Below are positions 1 to 9,342 of a stretch of 64,000 nt of DNA, piece by piece. The translations under genes and the position numbers were made by a program. Location: contig NZ_AWOR01000021.1 of assembly GCF_000761245.1 (NCBI RefSeq), positions 124,001 through 188,000 of the forward strand, read 5' to 3'. The stretch's first letter is position 1, and each line of letters begins with the position of its first letter. This DNA comes from Comamonas testosteroni (GTDB taxonomy: Bacteria; Pseudomonadota; Gammaproteobacteria; Burkholderiales; Burkholderiaceae_C). The notes below the pieces were generated by a model. The model saw only the letters and a program-made list of their open reading frames with translations. It had not been told where the DNA came from and made no database searches.

Positions 1-19
1 TGGGCAAAGCGGTGTCCAT
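1..19 (-). CDS. Possible start of a gene leaving the window
   Basis: An ATG at 19 on the minus strand opens a frame beginning M-D-T-A-L-P that runs off the left edge. It is preceded five bases upstream by GGAG, a good ribosome binding site. It would lie downstream of the propeller gene on the same strand. Only six residues are visible, so neither the product nor the reality of the gene can be established. Confidence 0.3.
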
Positions 20-345
20 AAAAACTCCATAGGGAATATCCAGCTCTTGGACGGGACACCGTCTACCCTTGCGGGACGGGAGGCTGCTTTCCCGATGCAG
101 AAATTCTAGCCCAGTCTCCTGAGCCCTCATACACGCCGAAGACAAAGTCTGCAGCGACCGAGCATGAAGCAACGCTGTATCTGCTGTGCGCCACAAGGAA
201 ATGCAATCCAGTCCTCAACGCCCAGAGCTCTTTCGCGGCAGATCTCTCGCGCCGACGAAGGCGCCGAGCGCCGGAATTCCCCCCTTGAGGCACACCGCAG
301 CTCGGATCACTAGAACCACATCACCGATGGAGCTGCTTTCAATAT
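20..345. other. Intergenic stretch without a recognised gene
   Basis: These 326 bases lie between the stop of the propeller gene and the possible gene start at 19. The open frames here have compositions typical of chance frames in GC-rich DNA and no recognisable domain. I see no tRNA and no clear terminator with a T-run. Confidence 0.5.
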
Positions 346-1629
346 TCAGGCCGCTTCCACAATCGACGAGACGTCCAGCACATACATCTGGCGCTGGCTC
401 TCGTGCACCGAGTCAATGCATACCTGCTTGCCATCACGGCTCCAACGTGGATGCAGGTCACAGCGGTTTTCCTTGCTCAGGTCCGGAGTGGCATAGAAAC
501 TGCCCAGATTGCGACGCTCGCCGGTCTGCATGTCGAAAAGGAACAGAAAGCGCTCGTGTGTCCTGTCGTCTGGATAGGTGTCACTGAGCATCCAGCGGGT
601 GCTCACCGGCGAGAACGTCATATGGCCGTTTTCCACCAGTACATCGCGGCCAATCACTTGCACCTCGCCTCCTTCAACGTCGTGATAGAGGTGGTAGTGA
701 ATCTCGCCGGCATGTGGCCCCCAGACAATGATGTGCTCGTTGTCCTGCCACAGGGGATGAGAGATCTGGTATTCCGACTTTTCATAGTCAAACGTGCCTA
801 CGGCACTGGGGTCGAAGTCGTCAGCCAGCTGCGGCAGCGGATGATCCGAGCACTCCAGCAAGCGCATGTCGGAGCCGTCCGGGTTCATGGTGATCAGGCG
901 ATGCAAAAAGCAGGTCTCATCCTTCACACGCTCTGTCCAACGATGCAAAAACAGGATGCGTGAAGAAGCCGGGTTGATCTCGATATGGCTTACCCAGTGG
1001 ATGGCCTTGTCCATCGACGACACATGATGGAATGCCTTTAGTTGCGCGTAGCTGACCAGCAATCGGCAATCGCCTGTCGCCAGTTCCATGCGCCAGATGC
1101 CGTCATCGGGGGGCGCTAGAGGCAATTCAAAAGGCTGGCCGGGTTCGCTGTAACCAATGGTCTCGTGCGTGATGTACAGACGCCGGTAGTTGACCGACAG
1201 CGCCCAGGCACTGCTGGGTGCCACCACATACACAGGCATGGGCATAACGCGGCGCTCTTGCGTATCCACATCCACCACCACGGCGCCAAAGCCCGGGTAA
1301 CGAGCGGACATATCGCCCGTGCGATCGTTATAGATCAGCTTGCGGCCCGGTGCGCCGTCAAGCCATTGCAGCTGGCTGCCCATCTGGAAGTTCCAGGCAC
1401 CGGTCTCGCCCACTGCGTGAAAGCGGTCACCGTCCTGAGTGTCGAAATAGCCAATCGTGGCCTTGACCTCCGGCGTCAGATAGATGTCCATCCAGGGCGT
1501 TTGCTGGGCTGCCAGCAGGCGATTGCTTTTGTCCCAGTTGGACTTGTTGTAGTAGCCGAAGAAGTGATGAAGGCTGCCGTTACCCACGCGTCGGCAGGGA
1601 GCAAAAGAAGAATGAGAAGAGATCGTCAT
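346..1629 (-). CDS. Beta-propeller (TolB/oligogalacturonate-lyase-like) protein of unknown function
   Basis: The 427-residue product has no signal peptide or membrane segment. It has the repeated strand-turn pattern of a WD40/TolB-like propeller, for example the blade-ending motifs HPRWSRDGKQV near the C-terminus and HPLWQDNEHII in the middle. The N-terminal HHFFGYYNKSNWD motif resembles the start of proteins annotated as oligogalacturonate-lyase-like or TolB-like. The gene follows the Bug receptor gene by 76 bases on the same strand, so the two are probably co-transcribed and act on the same compound. That pairing is inference. No catalytic residue can be assigned with certainty and an enzymatic role is unproven. 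Confidence 0.6.
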   Translation of the reverse strand: MTISSHSSFAPCRRVGNGSLHHFFGYYNKSNWDKSNRLLAAQQTPWMDIYLTPEVKATIGYFDTQDGDRFHAVGETGAWNFQMGSQLQWLDGAPGRKLIYNDRTGDMSARYPGFGAVVVDVDTQERRVMPMPVYVVAPSSAWALSVNYRRLYITHETIGYSEPGQPFELPLAPPDDGIWRMELATGDCRLLVSYAQLKAFHHVSSMDKAIHWVSHIEINPASSRILFLHRWTERVKDETCFLHRLITMNPDGSDMRLLECSDHPLPQLADDFDPSAVGTFDYEKSEYQISHPLWQDNEHIIVWGPHAGEIHYHLYHDVEGGEVQVIGRDVLVENGHMTFSPVSTRWMLSDTYPDDRTHERFLFLFDMQTGERRNLGSFYATPDLSKENRCDLHPRWSRDGKQVCIDSVHESQRQMYVLDVSSIVEAA

Positions 1630-1705
1630 TGGATGTCAAGCAGTAGCGTCGCAGCACAGGCTGCGACTCGAAAACGATGCAGGGCATGAAGAAGCCCGGC
1701 TCTGA

Positions 1706-2704
1706 TCAGTTCGCCGTAATCTTTCCGGCAGCGATCACCTGATCCCAGCGCTGCTTTTCCCTGGCCACAAAGCTTTGCGCTTCTGCTGGGGTATTGGCCA
1801 CGGCACTCATCCCTTGATCCTGCAGACCCTTGCGGAACTCGGGCGTATTGACCACCTTGCGGATGTCTTCACTGAGCTTTTGCACCAGGGCCTGAGGCAC
1901 CTTGGAGGACACGGCGACCGTGGTCCATGACGTGGCCACATAGTCCTTCATTCCGGCCTCGCTGGCCGTCGGCACATCCGGCAATGCCGCCAGACGTTCA
2001 TTGCCTGTGACCGCCAGTGCCTTGAGCTTGCCGCCCTTGACGTGCGCCAGCACTGTCGGAGGGTTCTCGAACATCAGCTGGATCTGGCCGCCAAGCAAAT
2101 CATTGAGCGCGGCAGAACTGCCACGATAAGGAACATGAACAATAGGCGCACCGGACTGCAGCCTGTACAGCTCCCCCATCATATGAACCGACGAGCCCAC
2201 GCCAGCAGAGCCAAAATTGATGCTGCCTGGCTCCTGCTTGGCAAGCGCAGTCAGCTCCTGCAGATTCCTGACCGGCAGATGGGGGGTTGCCACCACCACA
2301 TGCGGCATCTCCGCCAGCACGGTGACAACGCGCAGCTCCTTGGCGGGGTCGTAAGGCAGCTTTTTGTAGACCGCGTAAGCAGCATGCAATCCGATCGATC
2401 CCACCATCAGCGTGTAGCCGTCCGCGGGCTGGTCGGACACATATTTGCCGCCCAGGTGACCGCCCGCCCCGGGCTTGTTTTCAACCACCACAGGCTGGTT
2501 CCACATACGGCCGAGCCTGTCGGCAAGCATACGGGCCTGCACATCCGAGCTGCCACCCGCAGTGAACGGCACGATGATGCGAATTTGACGAGCAGGATTG
2601 GGATATGCGGAGCTGCCTTCAGCCCAGGCTGAACCCACACTCGCCAGCGTTGCGGCAGCCAGCATTCCCATACACAGAGAGCGACGAGCGCTAATGCAAA
2701 CCAT
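1706..2704 (-). CDS. Bug/TctC-family periplasmic solute receptor
   Basis: This 332-residue protein carries a signal peptide ending near the ASVGSAWA site and the family's N-terminal pattern IRIIVPFTAGGSSD, followed by VVENKPGAGG. The latter is the ligand-pocket loop of Bug receptors, which bind carboxylates and other small metabolites. An AAGGAG sits seven bases before the ATG, fixing the start. No tctA or tctB membrane genes are adjacent, as is usual for the many orphan Bug proteins of Burkholderiales. It is divergent from a LysR gene with an ATAC-N7-GTAT operator between them, so it is probably induced by its ligand. The ligand is unknown. Confidence 0.92.
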   Translation of the reverse strand: MVCISARRSLCMGMLAAATLASVGSAWAEGSSAYPNPARQIRIIVPFTAGGSSDVQARMLADRLGRMWNQPVVVENKPGAGGHLGGKYVSDQPADGYTLMVGSIGLHAAYAVYKKLPYDPAKELRVVTVLAEMPHVVVATPHLPVRNLQELTALAKQEPGSINFGSAGVGSSVHMMGELYRLQSGAPIVHVPYRGSSAALNDLLGGQIQLMFENPPTVLAHVKGGKLKALAVTGNERLAALPDVPTASEAGMKDYVATSWTTVAVSSKVPQALVQKLSEDIRKVVNTPEFRKGLQDQGMSAVANTPAEAQSFVAREKQRWDQVIAAGKITAN

Positions 2705-2824
2705 CTAATGACTCCTTGGATTGATTGATGCGCCCTCAATTCCTGAAAACGCATGCACTTATTCGTATGGAAGTCAGTGTAGAAAGCCTAACCTACTCGG
2801 AAAAATTCATTTTTCAAACTCATC

Positions 2825-2841
2825 TATACGCGGCTGGTATA
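2825..2841. promoter_or_regulatory. LysR-type operator (T-N11-A) in a divergent promoter
   Basis: A perfect dyad TATAC-N7-GTATA lies 33 bases before the LysR start and about 120 bases before the divergent Bug start. ATAC-N7-GTAT is the classical core of LysR-family recognition sites. Position and symmetry suggest that the regulator at 2874 binds here to control itself and the Bug/propeller unit. Confidence 0.7.
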
Positions 2842-2873
2842 CCCTTCGCCCTCCGCATTAAACCGATTGCGTC

Positions 2874-3764
2874 ATGCCACGCCCTTTGAGTTTTAAAGAA
2901 ATTGAAGCATTTCGTGCCGTGATGCAAACCGGCACTACGACCGCCGCTGCGCAGCTGCTGCACACCACCCAACCGTCCATCAGCCGTCTGCTGGCTCAGA
3001 TGCAGACGGGCGCGGACCTGAAGCTGTTTGATATGTATAAAGGGCGGCTGCGCCCGACTGCAGAGGCACGGGAGCTCTTTTCGACGGTGCAGCAGCATTT
3101 CGTAGGTCTGGGCCGCATTGAGCGCGACCTTCAGGGGTTGCGGCAGTTCGGTGCAGGCACTCTACGCATAGGCTGCACCCCGGCACTGGGACTGTCCATC
3201 GTTCCTGCGGCCTTGCACAATTTTCTGCTGCGCTACCCGGGCACACACATCAGTCTGCAGACGCTAGGCACTACACATCTTCGGGAAGGACTGCTGCACG
3301 GCCAGTTTGACCTGGTGGTCAGTACCATGGCCATTGGCTCCCCTGAACTCAACGCAAGCGTTCTGCATCAGACCCAGGCCGTCTGCGTCATGCATCCAGA
3401 CCATCCGCTGGCACAGCACAGCAGCCTGCATGTCCAGGACTTGGAAAACCAGCTGCTGCTGACTTTGAATTCGGACGACAACATCTACCTGCAACTGCAG
3501 CGAACCATGCTCGAGCATGATGTCCGGCCCAGCTCAACTGTCGAGACCACCTACTCTTCCACCATCTGCTGCCTCGCAGCGCAAGGTACAGGCTTGGGCG
3601 TAGTGAACCCCTACGTGGCGGCAACATTTGCCTCAAGCCTCTGCATCAAACCGTTCCTGCCCGAGTGCTCCGTAGAGGTGGCGCTAGCACTGCCAAGTCA
3701 TTCGGCACCTTCGGAACGCACGCAATGCTTCGTCGAGGAGCTGCAAAAACAGCTGGCAACATAA
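2874..3764 (+). CDS. LysR-family transcriptional regulator
   Basis: The 296-residue product has the N-terminal winged helix-turn-helix of LysR proteins (residues 1-65: LSFKEIEAFRAVMQTGTTT, then LLHTTQPSISRLL), followed by a two-lobed periplasmic-binding-like effector domain. Length is normal. It is transcribed away from the Bug/propeller pair and is the obvious regulator of them. The ATG at 2874 follows directly after the operator region. The effector is not identifiable from sequence. Confidence 0.93.
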   Translation: MPRPLSFKEIEAFRAVMQTGTTTAAAQLLHTTQPSISRLLAQMQTGADLKLFDMYKGRLRPTAEARELFSTVQQHFVGLGRIERDLQGLRQFGAGTLRIGCTPALGLSIVPAALHNFLLRYPGTHISLQTLGTTHLREGLLHGQFDLVVSTMAIGSPELNASVLHQTQAVCVMHPDHPLAQHSSLHVQDLENQLLLTLNSDDNIYLQLQRTMLEHDVRPSSTVETTYSSTICCLAAQGTGLGVVNPYVAATFASSLCIKPFLPECSVEVALALPSHSAPSERTQCFVEELQKQLAT

Positions 3765-3913
3765 GCAGCCCAGCTCTGCGGCAAAGGCCAACCACTCAGG
3801 AAAACTCCAGAGTCAGATGGCTGCAAACGCCAAATGCGCCCCAAAGGTCTGCGCCCGCAACCGAGCGCATACGCATGGATGCAGTTGAATTCCGGCGATA
3901 GTCAGAAGGGCCC

Positions 3914-4219
3914 TTACCGGGCCTTGCATTGGATCGGCACCATGCGGCCGATCTCGACTGTCAGATCCAGTCCTTTTCCTCGGATGGTATTGGGCCCGTT
4001 GCTGTAAATAAATCCGGAGCCGCTTGGCTGCTGTGCAAGCTCTATGCCTTGACCACCGCGTATCAAGACTGCTTTGCTGTTGGCAGGCGAGAAACGCACC
4101 GAAATGGATTCTCCGTTTGCACAGGTGAATGCAACTTCACGATCTGCATCTTGAGACGGTGCAGAACTGCAGGCACTGACGGCGATTGCGGCAAGCATGG
4201 CAAGCCCGATGACTTTCAT
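3914..4219 (-). CDS. MliC-like lipoprotein (C-type lysozyme inhibitor family)
   Basis: The start is taken at the ATG at 4219, which follows GGGAGAAG and opens a lipoprotein signal (MKVIGLAMLAAIAVSAC, lipidated Cys17). An in-frame longer form would place 25 unlikely residues before the signal. The mature 85 residues match the MliC pattern: FTCANGESISVRFSP, a central strand, PSGSGFIYSNG and a final Cys that can pair with the first. Family members are outer-membrane lipoproteins that block host C-type lysozyme. That function is inferred from the fold pattern. It appears to be a single-gene unit. Confidence 0.72.
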   Translation of the reverse strand: MKVIGLAMLAAIAVSACSSAPSQDADREVAFTCANGESISVRFSPANSKAVLIRGGQGIELAQQPSGSGFIYSNGPNTIRGKGLDLTVEIGRMVPIQCKAR

Positions 4220-4402
4220 AGACTTCTCCCGTGATATTTCAAGGCAAGACTCAAGCAGCCATGAAGAACTCCTGTGTCTTGCAGCACTTCCCAAACTTGG
4301 CGGATCGCCTTTGTCTCGACAGATTGGAATGTTCCAACCCGCTACAAGCTCCTGCAGTCAGACTGCAACGCAAAGCGGAACTTGATTGACGCATACCTGA
4401 GC

Positions 4403-5890
4403 TCAGGCTGAGCTCACACGCCTGTCGCGCTCCTTGTCCCGGTAAAGACGTGCTTTTTCAGCATACATGGCCTTGTCCGCCCCTTGAACAATGCTCTCTA
4501 TCGGCGTGCCTTCCTGGCCACAGGCATGGCCCATGGAGACCTGGATGCTGTGACCCGGATAGAACTGATTGTTCAGCTCCAGCAAGGACAAGATGCGCTC
4601 CTGCAATGCCACGGCACCGCGTTCATCGGTTCCCGGCAAAAGCACGACAAACTCATCGCCGCCGATGCGGGCTGCGCAGGCAGGCGCATCCACTGCCTTG
4701 GAGAGAACTTCTCCCATACGCCTGAGCATGGCATCGCCTGCAGTATGACCATGCTCGTCGTTGACGACCTTGAGTCCATTCATATCTATGGCAAGCATGG
4801 ACAAGGGCCAGGGCCCTTTGCGCGACAGCCTGTTGAGCTCTTCGGTATAGAAAGCGCGGTTGCGCAACTGGGTCAACACATCATGCTTGCCCAGATATTC
4901 AAGATAAGCCTCAGCCTTCTTGCGAGCGGTGATATCCACGAGTGACAGCAGCACCAAGCCCCATTTCTCCGCATGACTGCTCATGATGGCGAACTCCATA
5001 TGAATATGGAGCACATCGCCAGCCAGCCCGTAGTTCACCACTTCCCGCTGCTGCACCAGCTTGCCCTCCCAAAGGTCTATCAGCTGCTCGGCAAACGAAT
5101 CGTACATTTCGCCCCTGAAAACCTTGGTCAGATTCTGCAGCAGTTGCTGCTTGCTCTCGGCACCGAACATTTGCAGCGTCTGGCGATTGACATCGAGCAC
5201 CTGGATTTCCTGCATGCAGCGGGTCACGAATTCCGGATGCACTTTCAGAAAAGTCCGGAAATCGGTGATTCCGCGCGCTCGAACATCGTCCATCAGGCGC
5301 TTGACCACGCTGAAGTCCTCGACCCACAGCGACACCGGCGAGTACTCGAACAGGTCTCTGGAGTATTGCTCGCTGCGCTGAAGCTTCACCGTGCTCTGCA
5401 CCTCCGCCGTCACATCCTCCAGCGAGACCAGCACCCGGCTCCAGCTTTTCTCGTAGCCCGGCAGTACACGCGCCCTCACCTGCACATCAAGTCGCTGTCC
5501 ATCCAGGGCATAGTTGACCGAGCGGGTCTCGAAACTGAGCACCCCTTCCCAGAGGGCGAGCAGTTCGTTCATGATGCTATCGAGCATGTCGCCGCGAAAG
5601 ACCTCGCTCAGCCGGCTCTTCAGGGTTTCCTCATCTGCGGCCTTGAACAGGTCAAGCGTGTATTGATTGACCCGAAGCACCTTGTAGGACTGACTGCAAA
5701 GCTTGAGCCGCTCCGGATCTTCTTTGAGAAAACTGAGCAGATCGCTCACGCCCTGCGCCCGCCATTGATCGAAAATCTGTCTCAGGCCGCTGTAATCCTC
5801 CATCCAGAGCGATACCGGGGCCAGGTTGAACATATCCTCGAAGTCCAGACCTTCTGCGAGCGAATTTTTCACAAACAATACCTCCGCCAA
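4403..5890 (-). CDS. Diguanylate cyclase with two tandem PAS domains
   Basis: The 495-residue cytoplasmic protein has no membrane segments. Residues about 20-165 and 185-325 are a duplicated sensor module: APVSLWMEDYSGLRQIF in the first is repeated as SPVSLWVEDFSVVKRLM in the second. A GGDEF domain follows, with the intact GGDEF motif at 410-414, so it should make cyclic di-GMP. The RxxD product-inhibition site that normally precedes the motif by five residues is absent (DAPA at that position), so feedback inhibition is probably lost. The sensed signal is unknown. It lies immediately downstream of another diguanylate cyclase but is separated from it by a terminator. Confidence 0.9.
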   Translation of the reverse strand: MAEVLFVKNSLAEGLDFEDMFNLAPVSLWMEDYSGLRQIFDQWRAQGVSDLLSFLKEDPERLKLCSQSYKVLRVNQYTLDLFKAADEETLKSRLSEVFRGDMLDSIMNELLALWEGVLSFETRSVNYALDGQRLDVQVRARVLPGYEKSWSRVLVSLEDVTAEVQSTVKLQRSEQYSRDLFEYSPVSLWVEDFSVVKRLMDDVRARGITDFRTFLKVHPEFVTRCMQEIQVLDVNRQTLQMFGAESKQQLLQNLTKVFRGEMYDSFAEQLIDLWEGKLVQQREVVNYGLAGDVLHIHMEFAIMSSHAEKWGLVLLSLVDITARKKAEAYLEYLGKHDVLTQLRNRAFYTEELNRLSRKGPWPLSMLAIDMNGLKVVNDEHGHTAGDAMLRRMGEVLSKAVDAPACAARIGGDEFVVLLPGTDERGAVALQERILSLLELNNQFYPGHSIQVSMGHACGQEGTPIESIVQGADKAMYAEKARLYRDKERDRRVSSA

Positions 5891-5963
5891 CGATTATTAC
5901 CGAGACTTCAAGCCTGCACGCTACCCTCCTTTGCTAGGTCGATCGACTGTCGTGCAGCAATGA

Positions 5964-5987
5964 AAAAGACTCCCTGGGGAGTCTTTT
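5964..5987 (-). terminator. Rho-independent terminator
   Basis: A near-perfect inverted repeat AAAAGACTCCC / GGGAGTCTTTT lies four bases after the stop codon at 5992. It ends the GAF-GGDEF transcript and separates it from the PAS-PAS-GGDEF gene. Confidence 0.8.
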
Positions 5988-5991
5988 AAAG

Positions 5992-7014
5992 TCATATCGC
6001 CTCAGGCAGTCTCTTCCTTGCGGCTTTCACTTTGTACATCGCAGCATCGGCTTTCTGCAAAGCGTCATCCACATCGGTGTCATCGGGCATCAAACAGACC
6101 ATGCCCACGCTGGCTCCTGGGTACTCGATCTCACGTCCGTCGGCCAATTGCAAGCTGGCGACAGAGGCTTTGCTCAGTCGCAGCTGCATCTCCCTGATCA
6201 CGGCCTCAGCGTCTTCATCCAGCAAAGGCCCTGCGCCGACCATGACGAATTCATCGCCACCGAAACGAGCCAGCATGTCACTGCTGCGCAGTCCTGCTCG
6301 CAGTTGTTCGGCCATGGCACGCAGCAACGCATCCCCAGCCTCATGACCAAACTGGTCATTGATCTGCTTGAAGCGGTCAAGATCCACAAAGCCCACCAGC
6401 ACCCATTCACGGGTGCGTCGGCAATGAGCAATGAGCCGGTTGAGTTCCTCGGTCACGCAGCGGCGATTGGGCAATCCAGTCAGAGAATCGAGCATGGCCA
6501 ACGAGGCCAGCTCCTCGTTGGCATGCTGCAGCGATCTCACCAGTTGCTCGCGCTCGGCAAAGCCGGCAATGATCTTGGCAAACAGGCGCAGCAGATCCTC
6601 GGCCTCTGCTGCCAGCGCGACGGAATGGTCGCTGGCTGCACACAAAGTGCCGAACAGCGCACCATTGGAAAAACGCACGGGCGTGCTCACATAAGTCTGG
6701 ATACCCAGTTGACGCGCTGCATCCGAGTCGCCCCAGCACTCGCCAACATTGTCAGTAAAGGTACGCCCTTCGTCGAGCGACCGCTTGCACAAGGTGTCGT
6801 GCCAGGGCACCTCCAGCCCTTCGGGGATCTTCATTCCTCCCGTATTGAGGGAGTACAGGACATTCTGAATACCGCGTGCCTCATCAACGGTGGTGAGATA
6901 GGCCGACTCCAGATCAGTCACTTCCACCATGATTTCCAGAAGAGGTCGCGTGAAGCTGGGCAGATTCTGAGATGCGGAGACTGTCTGGGAAAGGCGTTGA
7001 ATAATTGATGGCAT
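5992..7014 (-). CDS. GAF-domain diguanylate cyclase
   Basis: An N-terminal GAF domain (about residues 10-155) is followed by a GGDEF domain with the intact motif at 252-256. An RxxD inhibition site (RSSD) lies exactly five residues before it, so the enzyme should be active and product-inhibited. The start is placed at the ATG at 7014, giving 340 residues beginning MPSIIQRLSQTV. A TTG-like extension to 7059 adds 15 residues without domain content. Neither start has a strong ribosome binding site. GAF domains bind small ligands; which one is not visible here. A terminator follows directly. Confidence 0.88.
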   Translation of the reverse strand: MPSIIQRLSQTVSASQNLPSFTRPLLEIMVEVTDLESAYLTTVDEARGIQNVLYSLNTGGMKIPEGLEVPWHDTLCKRSLDEGRTFTDNVGECWGDSDAARQLGIQTYVSTPVRFSNGALFGTLCAASDHSVALAAEAEDLLRLFAKIIAGFAEREQLVRSLQHANEELASLAMLDSLTGLPNRRCVTEELNRLIAHCRRTREWVLVGFVDLDRFKQINDQFGHEAGDALLRAMAEQLRAGLRSSDMLARFGGDEFVMVGAGPLLDEDAEAVIREMQLRLSKASVASLQLADGREIEYPGASVGMVCLMPDDTDVDDALQKADAAMYKVKAARKRLPEAI

Positions 7015-7170
7015 GGTGCAATTTGGGGGTACGGCCGCACGACAAGTGCGGCAGCTCAAGCAAAGCCTAAAGCCTAGGCATCATCACTTTCATTCGGCTG
7101 AGACCATCGTTCAATCATGCAATGAAAGCCAGATCCCAACGCTCATATTTTCAAGCAATCGATTGTCAGA

Positions 7171-8538
7171 CTAGGACTGAGGCCACAGGACCCTGACACG
7201 CAAACCGCCCAATTGCGGCGACTCGTCAAGCCACAGCTGGGCACCGCTGCTTTGCGCAATGCTTTGCGCAATGGCCAGTCCCAGGCCACTGCCGCCGGCC
7301 ATGCCGCCAGCCCCTTGACCTCGTACAAAGCGCTGCAGGACGCGCTGACGCTCGGCCGGTGCAATGCCAGGACCCGAGTCTTCCACCACCAGTGCACGTC
7401 CGTGCTCGTCCTGCAACCAGCCCACATCGACCCGTCCCCCGGCGGGCACGTATTTGATTGCGTTGTCCAGCAGGTTGCGCAGCAGCACCGCCAGTGCCTC
7501 GGCGTCTGCGGCCACGCTGAATGAGGACTGCTGCTGCGGGTCTTCACTCAGGCCCATGTCCAGCCCCTTGGCCTGGGCAGCCGGCGCGGCATCAGCCAGG
7601 GCCTGCCCGACCAGCACGCGCAAGTCAGCCAGCGGCGCATCTTCACTCTGCGGCCTGGCTTCCTGCCTGGCCAATGTCAGCAACTGCTCCACCAGTCGCC
7701 TGGCGCGCTCTATCCCTTGCGCCAGACGGGCCTGCGCTGACTCGCGCTCAGCGCTGTCCGTCGCTTTGCGCAGCAGCTGCAATTGCAGCTGCAACGCGGC
7801 CAGCGGCGAGCGCAGCTCATGCGCAGCATCTGCCACGAAATTCTGCTGGGCCTCAAAAGCCTGCCGTACGCGCTGCAGCAAGCTGTTGAGCTCCTCTACC
7901 AGCGGGCGCATCTCATCCGGCAGATCATGCTCCGCCACGGGTGCCAGATCCTGGGGCTGACGCAGGGCCAACTCCCTGCGCACCCGATGCACGGGAGTCA
8001 GTGAACGGCGAATCACCCACCACACGGCCAGCGCCAGCAGCGGCAACAGCAACACCACAGGCAACAAGCTGCGCCAGGCGGCTTCACGCGCGAGCATCTG
8101 ACGCACGCGCATGTCCTGTGCAATCTGAATCACCTGAGAGCGTGTCTGCAGTGAAAACACACGGTAGGTCGTGCCACGCGCAGGCACATCGGCAAAGCCC
8201 AGCACAGCCATCTGTGGCAAGGCATCGCCCAGAGCCGACTCGAAGATTCTCAGTCCCTCATTGGTCCAGACCTGGACGATGAACTCGTTGTTTTCATCTT
8301 CGGGCGGCGTTCCCTGCGGCCTGCCTTTGGCGTCGACCGGCAGACCTGCCCGCAGTGCAAACGCCGTCTGCTGCATCTGGTAGTCGAACAGGGTATCGGT
8401 CTGCTCCAGAGCATTGCGATAGGCAAAAGCACCCTGCAGAACAGCCACCAGCAAAATCGCCACGCCGATGAACAGCAGCAGGCGTCCGCCCAGCGAACCT
8501 GGCAGCTTCAGCCGCTTCAATGCCTGGTTATTGCTCAT
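7171..8538 (-). CDS. Sensor histidine kinase, QseC/TctE-like
   Basis: The ATG at 8538 overlaps the stop of the upstream response-regulator gene (ATGA), giving 455 residues. Domains in order: a transmembrane helix (about 18-40), a periplasmic 2CSK_N-type sensor region, a second helix (about 160-180), HAMP, the phospho-accepting His in DAAHELRSPLAAL, the N-box LLRNLLDNAIKYV, and the ATP-lid glycine motifs VEDSGPGI and GSGLGLAI. All catalytic motifs are present. It forms a two-component system with the overlapping OmpR-type regulator. The signal is unknown; relatives respond to tricarboxylates, metals or catecholamine-type cues. Confidence 0.93.
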   Translation of the reverse strand: MSNNQALKRLKLPGSLGGRLLLFIGVAILLVAVLQGAFAYRNALEQTDTLFDYQMQQTAFALRAGLPVDAKGRPQGTPPEDENNEFIVQVWTNEGLRIFESALGDALPQMAVLGFADVPARGTTYRVFSLQTRSQVIQIAQDMRVRQMLAREAAWRSLLPVVLLLPLLALAVWWVIRRSLTPVHRVRRELALRQPQDLAPVAEHDLPDEMRPLVEELNSLLQRVRQAFEAQQNFVADAAHELRSPLAALQLQLQLLRKATDSAERESAQARLAQGIERARRLVEQLLTLARQEARPQSEDAPLADLRVLVGQALADAAPAAQAKGLDMGLSEDPQQQSSFSVAADAEALAVLLRNLLDNAIKYVPAGGRVDVGWLQDEHGRALVVEDSGPGIAPAERQRVLQRFVRGQGAGGMAGGSGLGLAIAQSIAQSSGAQLWLDESPQLGGLRVRVLWPQS

Positions 8539-9194
8539 GGTCTGGGCACCATATATCCAAGACCGCGCACATTGAGCACCGCTGCAGCGCCGAGCTTTTT
8601 GCGCAGTCCGTGGATATAGACCTCCACCGCATTGCTGCTGACCTCGTCGCCCCAGCCGTAGAGCTTGTCTTCGATTTGCTGACGTGACAGCGTGGCCCCC
8701 GGCCTTGTCAACAATGCCTGCAGCACCGCCCATTCACGGCCTGACAGGGTGACCGGCTGACCATTCACGCTGGCCTCACGGGTATTGGGGTTGAGCATGA
8801 TGCCCTCATGCTCGTACACCGCATCCAGATGCCCTGCCGCACGCCGCGTTAGCGCGCGAATGCGGGCCAGCAGCTCATCCATGTCATAGGGTTTGATGAC
8901 ATAGTCATCGGCCCCGGCGTCCAGCCCCGCAATGCGGTCACGCACGGCGTCCCTCGCGGTCGCCACCAGCACCGGCGTGGCATCCTTGCGCGCACGCAAC
9001 TGGCGCAGCACCTGCAAGCCATCAAGCTTGGGCAAGCCCAAGTCGAGCAGCACCAGATCGTACTGGTGGCCATGCAAGGCTGTATCGGCCTGGGCTCCAT
9101 CCTGAACCCAATCCACCACATAGCCCTCACCGCGCAGCAGCGCCAGCACGGCCTGGCCGATCATGGTGTCATCTTCAACGAGCAGTAAACGCAT
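8535..9194 (-). CDS. OmpR/QseB-family response regulator
   Basis: The 219-residue protein has a receiver domain with phospho-acceptor Asp51 (LVLLDLGLP) and Lys in VIKPYDMDEL. A winged-helix DNA-binding domain follows (ending HGLRKKLGAAAVLNVRGLGYMV). It is translationally coupled to the downstream kinase gene by a four-base overlap. A short dyad, ATAGCG-T-CGCTAT, at 9204-9216 lies just upstream of the start and could be part of an autoregulatory site; this is only suggestive. Confidence 0.94.
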   Translation of the reverse strand: MRLLLVEDDTMIGQAVLALLRGEGYVVDWVQDGAQADTALHGHQYDLVLLDLGLPKLDGLQVLRQLRARKDATPVLVATARDAVRDRIAGLDAGADDYVIKPYDMDELLARIRALTRRAAGHLDAVYEHEGIMLNPNTREASVNGQPVTLSGREWAVLQALLTRPGATLSRQQIEDKLYGWGDEVSSNAVEVYIHGLRKKLGAAAVLNVRGLGYMVPRP

Positions 9195-9342
9195 GGCGCA
9201 AGGATAGCGTCGCTATAGCGGGAATGCCCAGCACCAGAAACAAAGGATGCATCGCACGCAGCCTGCATGCCGCGCAAGGCGGCAAGCGAGGCAGCCTCAC
9301 CCCCAAGCGGGCAAGCCGCCACCTCACATGAGGGGCTGCCGG

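Noticed and set aside
63..293. 76-codon frame near the left edge
   Set aside because: Arg/Gly/Ser-rich chance-like translation with no domain or start signal.
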